A DNA stretch of 43,499 nucleotides, taken from contig DRFG01000100.1 of assembly GCA_011050655.1 (NCBI GenBank), positions 1-43,499 of the forward strand, in the 5' to 3' direction. A program made the position numbers and the translations under genes. The notes under the pieces are model-generated. The model ran no database searches. It saw only the letters and a list, made by a program, of their open reading frames with translations, and had not been told where the DNA came from. This document shows, in pieces, positions 1-7,096 of this stretch (position 1 is the stretch's first letter; every line of letters begins with the position of its first letter). Source of the DNA: Roseobacter sp. (GTDB lineage Bacteria; Pseudomonadota; Alphaproteobacteria; Rhodobacterales; Rhodobacteraceae).

Positions 1-145
1 GCCCAGCGTCGAATGACACTCAAAAATCCCATGTCGATCACTCCATGTCTCCCCGACAAAAACCGTCAGGGCAATGTGTTCACATGGGTCAATTCTCAGT
101 GACAATTTTGGGTCATACCGGGTCAGTTCTCAGTGACATTCAACA
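1..145. mobile_element. End of an IS21-like insertion sequence
   Basis: This stretch looks like the terminal region of an IS21-family element whose istA/istB genes lie off the left edge. Two near-identical 18-bp direct repeats (GGGTCAATTCTCAGTGAC at 86-103 and the same with one A-to-G change at 120-137) are spaced 34 bp apart. Read outward on the other strand they give the GTCACTGAGAACTGACCC-type multiple terminal repeats known from IS21 relatives. The most likely outer tip is a terminal CA at about 144-145. The coding remainder of hamA begins directly after it, so the element is inferred to have inserted in, and removed the start of, that gene. No transposase is visible in the window. Confidence 0.7.
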
Positions 146-619
146 GTGCTTCGCCTCTTTTGGGGTGAGGCGAAGGTCTACAAGGATGTTGGGAAGGCAG
201 TGCAATCTTGTTTGGAGTCGCTCGGCCCCTTCTTGTCAGAGGATGAGAAGCCGGACGCGACCCGAAATCGCGACCTCGTCCTTCTTCGCGACAAAGCGGA
301 CCTCAATGATCCCGAAATGACCAAAGCGATCATGCGCTATTTCGACAAGACCAAGATCGAGTCAAAACGGGTCCGGCATTGCGGGGCAGCGCTTATTGGC
401 TTCGAAGTCGATTTCTATCCAGGCGTGGGACAGACTGGATTACTAGACGACGTCGTGGCCGCAGCGAAAGCGGAACTGAAGGCGTGGACCAAAAGCGTCG
501 GGGCCGGCATCCTGAAGCACAAGCTCGAGTCATTCACGATCGAGTTCATTTGTATACCGTTGCCGTCGGCCGAAGGGTTCCGCACCGCCTTTCTAAATGC
601 CTTGGGGCATAGAAAATGA
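146..619 (+). pseudogene. hamA: HamA (DUF1837) remnant, 5'-truncated Hachiman nuclease
   Basis: This is the C-terminal part of HamA, the nuclease subunit of the Hachiman anti-phage system. It keeps the FWGEAKVYKD segment near its start, which carries the E-x-K of the PD-(D/E)xK-like nuclease core, and the downstream GFEVDFYPG region. About 157 codons remain, against a family length of roughly 250-300, so the N-terminal part with the other acidic active-site residue is missing. An in-frame stop lies at 134-136 inside the IS end, and the first possible start is a GTG at 146, so any product would be a fragment. The 3' end overlaps hamB by ATGA, showing that the two genes were once translationally coupled. 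Most likely it is inactivated. A shortened protein made from an IS-borne promoter cannot be excluded. Confidence 0.8.
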
Positions 620-3210
620 GCGAGACAGAGCTTCAGGACTTTCTGTTCTCGGAGGGTATTGCGCCTGACCTCGACGAACTGGTGCGGCTAACGGCTACGC
701 GAGAGATCGAGAACCTGCGGCCGCCGGCCGACGCACAGAACGAGCGGCCCGAATGGGAGCGTCTATTATTTGCCGGCAGTATTCTAGCGCGTTCAGAACA
801 ACGGTTTCACCAGGACGCGGCTCTTCGCATCGCGACGGCTGCGCTCGTATCGGAGCCGAATTTGGCGATCCAGGATACAGCTGCACTTCTATTGGGTAAA
901 CTCGACAATCACCGTGCGGTCGATCTCGCGCTGGAACGCGAGCTTATCAAACCTGATCTGATGGAACGGCTAGGCTTGTCCGCACGTATGGAGGCAACAC
1001 GGCGCAAACTCGATAACTCTATCCTGCTGGCGCAAACTGGCGAGTGGTTGCCGGTCAATCGCTTCCAGAAGCGGTTTTGGGATGCCGCATCTGACAGCTA
1101 TGCTTGGCTCTCGGCATCCGCTCCAACGGCATCGGGCAAGACATTCCTCGTCCTCCAGTGGCTGATGGATCAGCTGCTGTCAAACCAAGCCCGCATTGCC
1201 GTTTATCTCGCGCCGACTCGGGCACTCGTCGGAGAGATCGAACAAGAATTGCGTGCAATGATCGGCGAGAGCGAGCGCATCGCGGTCACATCACTCCCGC
1301 TAAAGGAGCAATACGACGAGTCGTTGAAAGACGACCATCAGCTGGTGCTAGTCCTGACCCAAGAAAGGTTGCATTTGCTTGTCAACGCACTCGGGGGCGA
1401 GGCCACGTTCGATCTCATGGTCGTCGACGAGGCGCACAAAATTGGCGACGACCAACGCGGCGTCATTCTGCAAGATGCGATTGAACGCTCTTCGCGCCTC
1501 AATCCGAAGCTGAAAGTGGTCTTTGTCAGTCCCGCGACCCAAAACCCCGACGCTTTGCTGGAGGACGCGCCCGATGATGTAAAGAAGGTGCCGATCGACA
1601 GCGATTCGGCGACGGTCTTGCAGAACGTGATCTCCGTCGAACAGGTCACTCGCAAACCGAAGGAATGGTATCTCTCGACGACAGGGTCTCAGGGAGAGAT
1701 CGAGCTCGGTACGATCCACTTGCCCAGCAAACCAGACTCGTTAAAAAAACGCCTCGCCTTCATCGCCACTCAGGTCGGGTCCATGGGCGGTACGCTCGTC
1801 TACACGAATGGTGCTGCGGAAGCTGAGGATGTTGCGCAGCTAATTCGTGAAGGCCTACCAGAAGTCGCTGAGCCAGATATCGAACTTTCGGAACTGGCTG
1901 AGATGATCCGTAAGGGTATCCATCCAAAATATCGGCTGGCGCCACTTGTCGAGCAGGGCGTCGCGTTCCACTACGGCAACATGCCTGCGCTCATACGCAC
2001 ACAGGTCGAGCAGCTCTTTCGCTGCGGCAAGATCCGTTTCCTTGTCTGCACTTCAACATTGATTGAAGGCGTGAATTTATCGTGCAGGACAATTGTGATG
2101 CGCGCGCCGCGAAAGGGAAAGGGGAAGCCGATGAACCCCCACGACTTTTGGAACCTGGCCGGGCGGGCTGGGCGCTGGGGCGACGAGTTTCAAGGCAATA
2201 TCATATGCATCGAGCCGAGTGATGAAAGCGGGTGGCCAGGCGGCATCCCGAGGCGCACACGATATCCGATCAAGCGTGAGACCGACGCGGTGTTGGACGA
2301 AAGCACGGAACTTCGTGAATTCATCGAGCGCCGTCGCACGGAGATGCCGCAGGACAAGACGCGCGATGCGAAGTTCGAGCAGGTGTCCTCATATTTGCTC
2401 TCAACCTATTTGCGTTTGGGGTCAATTCGAGACGCACCGTTCGCCAAACGTCATGACACTTTTGAAATTGCTGAGTTGGACGCATCTCTGGCGAAGGTTG
2501 CTGCGACGATCGAACTTCCGATTGAACTCATAGAGCGTCACCCAGGCGTGAACTGCATCGGTATGCAGTCGCTTCTGGACGCGTTTCGAGCTTATGACCG
2601 GGACATTGAGAACCTGTTGCCAGCACCGTCAGCAAGTGTGGACGCTTATGATCGCACGGTGACAATAATGAAGCGGATCAACCGTGATCTCTATCCCGCC
2701 TTTGCGCCAGACGGCCGCGCCCGCCTGTTCGCATTGATGGTGCAGAATTGGCTTAAGGGCTGGTCGCTCGCGCATATCATCCGGGAGAGGATTAAGAACG
2801 AGAAGAGCCGCGGAGGTGAGAAGAAGCTGCCGGCACTCATTCGTGAGACCATGGATCTGGTAGAGCAATACGCACGATTCCGCGCACCGAAATACCTATC
2901 AGCCTATGTCGACATTCTGCACTTCCATCTGCATGCGATGGACCGCGACGATCTCATCGATGAGGATATGGATATCGGGACGCAGCTCGAGTTCGGAGTA
3001 TCAAGCCAGACTCTTATGTCTTTGATCGGACTTGGCATCTCGCGTATGAGCGCGACGATGCTTTACGAGCAGATGTCAGATGACAGCTTCGATCGCAAGC
3101 AATGCATTGAATGGATCGTAGCACGGCACGAGGAATTTGAGGGTATGGGATTACCCCAAATCGTCATCCGAGAATTGCGCCGCGAAGCGGGGATTGCCGA
3201 TGGGACATGA
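616..3210 (+). CDS. hamB: HamB-like superfamily 2 DNA helicase (Hachiman)
   Basis: An 864-residue DExH-box helicase, the size and position expected of HamB, the motor and sensor subunit of Hachiman. Visible motifs are Walker A APTASGKT (residues 169-176), DEAH (271-274), SPAT motif III (305-308), motif V around TSTLIEGVN (479-487) and motif VI NLAGRAGR (513-520). The N-terminal 150 residues and the C-terminal 300 residues lack motifs I can name. The start is fixed by the 4-nt ATGA overlap with the hamA remnant. The reading frame looks intact although its partner is truncated, so the helicase may now be expressed without a functional nuclease, or from an IS-derived promoter. The helicase class is certain. 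The HamB assignment rests on the DUF1837 neighbour. Confidence 0.85.
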   Translation: MSETELQDFLFSEGIAPDLDELVRLTATREIENLRPPADAQNERPEWERLLFAGSILARSEQRFHQDAALRIATAALVSEPNLAIQDTAALLLGKLDNHRAVDLALERELIKPDLMERLGLSARMEATRRKLDNSILLAQTGEWLPVNRFQKRFWDAASDSYAWLSASAPTASGKTFLVLQWLMDQLLSNQARIAVYLAPTRALVGEIEQELRAMIGESERIAVTSLPLKEQYDESLKDDHQLVLVLTQERLHLLVNALGGEATFDLMVVDEAHKIGDDQRGVILQDAIERSSRLNPKLKVVFVSPATQNPDALLEDAPDDVKKVPIDSDSATVLQNVISVEQVTRKPKEWYLSTTGSQGEIELGTIHLPSKPDSLKKRLAFIATQVGSMGGTLVYTNGAAEAEDVAQLIREGLPEVAEPDIELSELAEMIRKGIHPKYRLAPLVEQGVAFHYGNMPALIRTQVEQLFRCGKIRFLVCTSTLIEGVNLSCRTIVMRAPRKGKGKPMNPHDFWNLAGRAGRWGDEFQGNIICIEPSDESGWPGGIPRRTRYPIKRETDAVLDESTELREFIERRRTEMPQDKTRDAKFEQVSSYLLSTYLRLGSIRDAPFAKRHDTFEIAELDASLAKVAATIELPIELIERHPGVNCIGMQSLLDAFRAYDRDIENLLPAPSASVDAYDRTVTIMKRINRDLYPAFAPDGRARLFALMVQNWLKGWSLAHIIRERIKNEKSRGGEKKLPALIRETMDLVEQYARFRAPKYLSAYVDILHFHLHAMDRDDLIDEDMDIGTQLEFGVSSQTLMSLIGLGISRMSATMLYEQMSDDSFDRKQCIEWIVARHEEFEGMGLPQIVIRELRREAGIADGT

Positions 3211-3246
3211 AACGAAGTTTTTTGCGTTCAAAGGGAGAACCAAAAT

Positions 3247-3537
3247 ATGGCTAGAAAGATACCAGTGACGGTCGGGGGCATCGAGTACGAATCGAAGAAG
3301 GATGCAATCGAGCATTTCAAGAAGATGCTGAATCGTTATGATATCGGTGATAGGGTTTCCGCCGGTGATCAAGCTGAGCTTCATGAGTTGGTCAAGCGTC
3401 ATCCCGAAGCTGAGGCTCGTATCGGTACTGGCGTGGAGAGCTTCAGCGTTAGAGACGGCGACTTTGGAACTCAGTGTTTCTCGATCACACGCCTAGATGG
3501 CACCACCCAGAATTTCTCTTTTAGAGCATGCATCTAG
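3247..3537 (+). CDS. DUF3223 (DCL-like) small protein
   Basis: A 96-residue protein matching the DUF3223 pattern, a family related to the plant DCL (defective chloroplasts and leaves) domain. Diagnostic stretches are YESKKDAIEHFKKMLNRY near the N-terminus, LVKRHPEAEARIGTGVESF in the middle, and CFSITRLDGTTQNFSFRACI at the C-terminus. It starts 36 bp after hamB with an AGGGAGAA ribosome site, so it is probably co-transcribed with it. Bacterial members often sit near restriction or other defence genes. Their biochemical role is unsettled, with RNA binding suggested from the plant relatives. Whether it belongs to this Hachiman operon functionally is inference from spacing only. Confidence 0.7.
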   Translation: MARKIPVTVGGIEYESKKDAIEHFKKMLNRYDIGDRVSAGDQAELHELVKRHPEAEARIGTGVESFSVRDGDFGTQCFSITRLDGTTQNFSFRACI

Positions 3538-3633
3538 GCGATTCACAGCTTTCTGGTCCGCAGCTGTTACGAGAAGCACGCACAGTTTGAATTTCCGGCT
3601 AACGTGCATATGATGCCCTTAAAATCCTTCTCC

Positions 3634-3673
3634 TTGACGTTCAGAAAAACATATACTATTTTCTGACATGGAG
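3634..3673 (+). promoter_or_regulatory. abiE promoter, operator and ribosome site
   Basis: A sigma70-like promoter TTGACG (3634-3639) and TATTTT (3657-3662) with a 17-bp spacer leads to a GGAG ribosome site (3670-3673) seven bases before the antitoxin ATG. A perfect inverted repeat, TCAGAAAA (3641-3648) and TTTTCTGA (3659-3666) around 10 bp, fills the spacer and covers the -10 box. AbiEi antitoxins are known to repress their own operon by binding inverted repeats, so this is the probable AbiEi operator. Binding itself is inferred. Confidence 0.7.
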
Positions 3674-3680
3674 TTGAACC

Positions 3681-4277
3681 ATGATCACGTCCAAAATCAA
3701 GCAACGCATCGTTGGTAAGGGCCGAGGTGCCATCTTCGCACCATCGGACTTCCTCGATATCGGATCGCGCGCGAGCGTGGATCAGGCGCTGTCGCGTCTG
3801 GCGGATCAGCGCGTGATCCGACGGTTGACCCGTGGGCTCTACGACTATCCCAAGCTCAGTCCGCGTTTCGGGCTCCTGGCCCCCTCCGCCGACGATATTG
3901 CCCGCGCAGTAGCGCGGAAGGACAACCAGGTTCTGCAGCCTTCGCCTGCGATGGCGGCGAACCAGTTGGGTCTGTCCACGCAGGTCCCATCCAATCCGAC
4001 CTACATGACCGACGGACCCACTCGGACTAAGAAGATCGGACGGCAGGTCCTCCAGTTCCGGAACGCCTCCCCTAAAACTTTGGTTGGTGCCGGGTCTAAG
4101 ACGGGTACTGTGTTCCAGGCGCTCCGCTATGTCGGCAAGGGCCGTGTAGACGATCAGGTGATCGGTAAGATCGCCCGCACGCTAGATGCCAAGGACCGGG
4201 CGCAGCTCGCAAAGCAAAGCCGACATGTCCCGGCCTGGATGCATCCGGTGGTCCAGCAGATCGTGGCGCGCGCCTGA
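3681..4277 (+). CDS. abiEi: AbiEi-type antitoxin (DUF6088)
   Basis: A 198-residue protein of the DUF6088/AbiEi antitoxin group, the protein antitoxin and autorepressor of the type IV AbiE toxin-antitoxin and abortive-infection system. The N-terminal half forms a winged-helix-like DNA-binding region (FAPSDFLDIGSRASVDQALSRLADQRVIRRLTRGLYDYP, about residues 20-58), typical of this class. The C-terminal half (about 80-198) is the presumed antitoxin domain. It is followed after 2 bp by the toxin gene, as in canonical abiE operons. Regulation is probably by self-binding to the inverted repeat overlapping its promoter. Confidence 0.85.
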   Translation: MITSKIKQRIVGKGRGAIFAPSDFLDIGSRASVDQALSRLADQRVIRRLTRGLYDYPKLSPRFGLLAPSADDIARAVARKDNQVLQPSPAMAANQLGLSTQVPSNPTYMTDGPTRTKKIGRQVLQFRNASPKTLVGAGSKTGTVFQALRYVGKGRVDDQVIGKIARTLDAKDRAQLAKQSRHVPAWMHPVVQQIVARA

Positions 4278-4279
4278 AC

Positions 4280-5290
4280 ATGGATGCTTTCGCGAACGAC
4301 ACGCCTGAACACCGAGACGAAGCGTTTCGTCAAACCGCGGCGGAGCTGGGATTTGCCAAAGCGATTATCGAAAAGGACTTCTGGGTCTGCTGGTCGCTCC
4401 AGCATCTCTTTGCCCTGCCCTCCTTTGGCGATCACCTGATCTTCAAGGGGGGCACGTCGCTCTCGAAAGCCTACGATGTCATCCATCGGTTTTCCGAGGA
4501 CGTCGATCTGTCGCTCGACCGCGCCCAACTAGGATTTGAGGGAGATCGTGACCCTGAGAACCCCGACCTCTCGGGCGGCAAACGCAAATCCCTGCTGCAA
4601 GACCTTCAAGATGCGGCAGAGGCAACCGTCGCAGGCCCCCTGCTCGACGAAATCAACACCGCCTTCTCTGCGAACCTAGAGCAGCCGTTCTCACTTCAGA
4701 TCGACGAAGACGACCCACAGACCATACTCTTCGCTTACCCGCCGATTGGCGGCGACGACCCAGGCTACATCAAACCAGTCGTACGATTTGAGTTCGGCGC
4801 ACGCGGCGCGCAGCTCCCGGCCGAGCAGCGGACACTCTCAACCTATGTCCAACAGGCCTTTTCCGATCTGCCCGGCCTTGACCCTGTTGATGTGCGCACT
4901 CTAGGGATCGAGCGGACATTCTGGGAGAAGGCGACGATCCTGCACATGCTCTTCCATCAAGACGTAGGCAAACCGCTCGCTGACCGGATGTCCCGGCACT
5001 ACTACGACATGGCGCAACTGACACAGCACGACGCCAAGGCGCGCGCTTTGGCCAATCTCAACCTGTTGAGCGAAGTCGGCCACCACAAATCTGTGTTCTT
5101 CAAGGCAGCTTGGGCAAGATACGAAGACGCAAAACCGGGATCGCTCCGCCTGATTCCGGCCAAACACTTGGAGGCCGCCCTCCGTCGGGACTATGCTGGC
5201 ATGCGCGAGATGATCATGGGCGATGCGCCAAGCTTTGATGACGTGATGGGCGCGATCGCGGCACTTGAGGCGGAGATCAACGCAGCCTGA
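4280..5290 (+). CDS. abiEii: AbiEii-type nucleotidyltransferase toxin
   Basis: A 336-residue nucleotidyltransferase of the AbiEii/AbiGii toxin family (DUF1814-like). The signature is plain: FKGGTSLSKAY (GGTS at 57-60, Lys63) followed by FSEDVDLSLDR with the metal-binding D-x-D at 74 and 76. Family members transfer nucleotides onto tRNA or other acceptors, which stops growth, for example during phage infection. Length and gene order match the family. It starts 2 bp after the antitoxin, so the pair is one operon. All recognisable catalytic residues are present, and the system looks functional. Confidence 0.9.
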   Translation: MDAFANDTPEHRDEAFRQTAAELGFAKAIIEKDFWVCWSLQHLFALPSFGDHLIFKGGTSLSKAYDVIHRFSEDVDLSLDRAQLGFEGDRDPENPDLSGGKRKSLLQDLQDAAEATVAGPLLDEINTAFSANLEQPFSLQIDEDDPQTILFAYPPIGGDDPGYIKPVVRFEFGARGAQLPAEQRTLSTYVQQAFSDLPGLDPVDVRTLGIERTFWEKATILHMLFHQDVGKPLADRMSRHYYDMAQLTQHDAKARALANLNLLSEVGHHKSVFFKAAWARYEDAKPGSLRLIPAKHLEAALRRDYAGMREMIMGDAPSFDDVMGAIAALEAEINAA

Positions 5291-5304
5291 CCTCGGAGTG
5301 CCCG

Positions 5305-5406
5305 GCGATTGGAAGTCATGAACCTGGTGATTGGGAGTCAACAACGCTTCGACCGCGAAGCCCGCAAATTGTCATGAGTTATAGGATGCAGTTCTATAAC
5401 TCATGA
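5305..5406. repeat. 14-bp direct repeats plus 13-9-13 inverted repeat
   Basis: The gap between abiEii and the convergent scpB-like gene holds two structured elements. GCGATTGGAAGTCA (5305-5318) is repeated with two changes at 5327-5340, a 22-bp period. Then TCATGAGTTATAG (5372-5384) is mirrored exactly by CTATAACTCATGA (5394-5406) around a 9-bp spacer. The inverted repeat is AT-rich and has no T-run, so it is a poor intrinsic terminator. Its arm and spacer sizes resemble binding sites of dimeric DNA-binding proteins or tyrosine-recombinase cores. It may also serve as a bidirectional end of transcription. Function unknown. Confidence 0.6.
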
Positions 5407-5452
5407 ATGGCCAAGATTTGAGCGATAGACAGAGATGTTTGCCACTGGAATG

Positions 5453-6046
5453 TCATCCTGCAGCCAGTCCCGCATCTTCCAGCTGCTCGCGATCCGGCAG
5501 ATCCTGAAGCGACTGCAGATCAAACGCCACCAGGAACTGATCCGTCGTCACGTAGGTATAGGGCGCTCCGCGCCTAGGCGACCGGGGACCCGTCCCGATG
5601 AGACCGCGCGCATGCAGCCGGCCAATCAGATCCCGGCTGATCTCCTTGCCGAAGATATCCTTTAGACCGTCTCGCGTGATCGGCTGGTGATAGGCGATGG
5701 TAGCCAGCACGGCGACGTCGTATTCGCGGAGATCAAGGTCCTGGTCGCCTACATCCGCCGCCGTCCGGATCGCCGCGGCGTAGGCCGGCCGCGTCCGCAG
5801 CATCCAAGCGTCAGCGACGTCGGCAATTTCATAGGGCCGATCTGTCAACTCAACCATCAGATCCTCGATGAGCAGATCGACGGACACCCCCTGCCCCACC
5901 ACGCGCAGGAGAACCGCGCGCGGCACGGGCGAAGCGGAGGCAAACAGTACGGCCTCGATCCGGCGCATCCATTCGCGCCAGCGCAGGTCGGCAGGCATCT
6001 CTTCCAGCTCCCGATCCAGTAACTGATCTGCTTGATCCCTGGCCAT
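5453..6046 (-). CDS. ScpB-like segregation/condensation protein
   Basis: A 197-residue protein resembling ScpB, the winged-helix subunit of the SMC-ScpAB chromosome condensation complex. The region WMRRIEAVLFASASPVPRAVLLRVVG (about 26-51) and the second winged helix EYDVAVLATIAYHQPITRDGLKDIFGKEISRDLIGRLHARGLIG (about 108-151) match the family pattern. It is separated by 3 bp from the upstream DUF1403 gene, forming a two-gene operon divergent from a tyrosine recombinase. No ScpA or SMC gene is nearby, so it may act with host SMC-ScpA or have a plasmid-specific role. The identification is good. The function on the plasmid is inferred. Confidence 0.8.
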   Translation of the reverse strand: MARDQADQLLDRELEEMPADLRWREWMRRIEAVLFASASPVPRAVLLRVVGQGVSVDLLIEDLMVELTDRPYEIADVADAWMLRTRPAYAAAIRTAADVGDQDLDLREYDVAVLATIAYHQPITRDGLKDIFGKEISRDLIGRLHARGLIGTGPRSPRRGAPYTYVTTDQFLVAFDLQSLQDLPDREQLEDAGLAAG

Positions 6047-6049
6047 TTC

Positions 6050-6940
6050 TCAAATCCCGTAGAGCCGGAATGTGTCCCGCCCGGTCAACTCGCGCGCAGC
6101 ACCGAGTTCGACGAGCCGGTCACAGAACCGCCGGGCGGCCCTGTCGGAGCGCAGCGACGTCAGCGCCACCGGAGCAATAGCGTCCCGGCTCAGGAAGACC
6201 GCAACGGCGTCGTCGGATCCCTTCGCCCGAAGCTTCGGCCCGACGGCTTTCAAGTGGGCCGCACGTCGGGCAAGATCGGCGGCCAAACGCCCTACTTCGG
6301 CCGCGGCCATAACGATCGCTCGATGACACGCCAAACGCAGGTCAGCTTCGGCTTTCCGCAAATCGGCGCGCTTCAGACCAAGCACCAGGAGGGGCAGGAC
6401 ATGGCTCCAACCCAGGACCTGTGCCAGCGCCGCCTCGGCCAGGATCAGCGCGGCCCCCTCCTCTCGGGGAAATTCGGCCAGAACAGTCTCTAATACAGAA
6501 ACGGACCGCGCGACCGGCCCCCCCTGTCCCGCATCCAGCCATTCCGCAATTTGCTTCGGCGCCAGGGTCGGCAGCGCCCGGTGTAATGCCTGGGCCGAGA
6601 CCGGTCGCTCCACCGCCCGTTGCCAGGACAGGATGACCTCACCCGCCGGGCCGGGATTGTCACTGGGCTGCAGGAACGCCACCGCATCGCGCAACTCCCC
6701 TGCCCGCTCAATGCGTCCTGAACGTGCCACACAGGCCTCCGCCGCGCGCAACGCCAGACGCTCGCGCAACAAGCTCTGGGGGACGTCTGCATGGGTCACC
6801 ACCATATGCAGATGGCTGAGCGCCGCGCCTGACAAAAACGCCACATCTTCAGGGGTTTCCGCACTTGTAGACGTGACCCACGCGGGCATCCGGGGTAAGG
6901 TCTCCGGGTCGTCGGAGATGTCTGCTGGCTGGTATGTCAT
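6050..6940 (-). CDS. DUF1403 family protein
   Basis: A 296-residue protein that I recognise as the DUF1403 family, common on alphaproteobacterial plasmids and of unknown function. It is Ala/Leu/Arg-rich and appears all-helical. Conserved-looking stretches are FLSGAALSHLHMVV (about 35-48), LRLACHRAIVMAAAEVGRLA (about 201-220) and the C-terminal DRLVELGAARELTGRDTFRLYGI. It is first in an operon with the ScpB-like gene and is transcribed away from the recombinase. The repeated association of DUF1403, ScpB-like and integrase genes, recalled from other plasmids, suggests a shared DNA-segregation or recombination role. No catalytic motif is visible. Confidence 0.75.
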   Translation of the reverse strand: MTYQPADISDDPETLPRMPAWVTSTSAETPEDVAFLSGAALSHLHMVVTHADVPQSLLRERLALRAAEACVARSGRIERAGELRDAVAFLQPSDNPGPAGEVILSWQRAVERPVSAQALHRALPTLAPKQIAEWLDAGQGGPVARSVSVLETVLAEFPREEGAALILAEAALAQVLGWSHVLPLLVLGLKRADLRKAEADLRLACHRAIVMAAAEVGRLAADLARRAAHLKAVGPKLRAKGSDDAVAVFLSRDAIAPVALTSLRSDRAARRFCDRLVELGAARELTGRDTFRLYGI

Positions 6941-7011
6941 GCCACAACACTAGTCTCTCGCGGCGTTTTCGTCTACAATATACGGTAGAAACCGCCCCAC
7001 CCTGCGGTTCT

Positions 7012-7050
7012 TTTCTATGTCCAATAAGTTTGTATTATCGGACGTAGAAA
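7012..7050. repeat. dif-like 16-7-16 inverted repeat upstream of the recombinase
   Basis: TTTCTATGTCCAATAA (7012-7027) and TTATCGGACGTAGAAA (7035-7050) are inverted copies matching at 14 of 16 positions around a 7-bp spacer. The inner ends ATAA and TTAT are the same as those flanking the central region of XerCD dif sites, and a 7-bp spacer suits a tyrosine-recombinase crossover. It ends 46 bp before the recombinase start and lies in the divergent promoter region, so it could equally be an operator for int and the DUF1403-scpB operon. Confidence 0.55.
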
Positions 7051-7096
7051 TGTATGCTGTGGAATAGTCTCATTTTATCGGTGGATTTTCAGGAAA

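Noticed and set aside
5372-5406. Intrinsic terminator for abiEii
   Set aside because: The stem is AT-rich with a 9-bp loop and no T-run follows. Kept as a repeat of unknown role instead.
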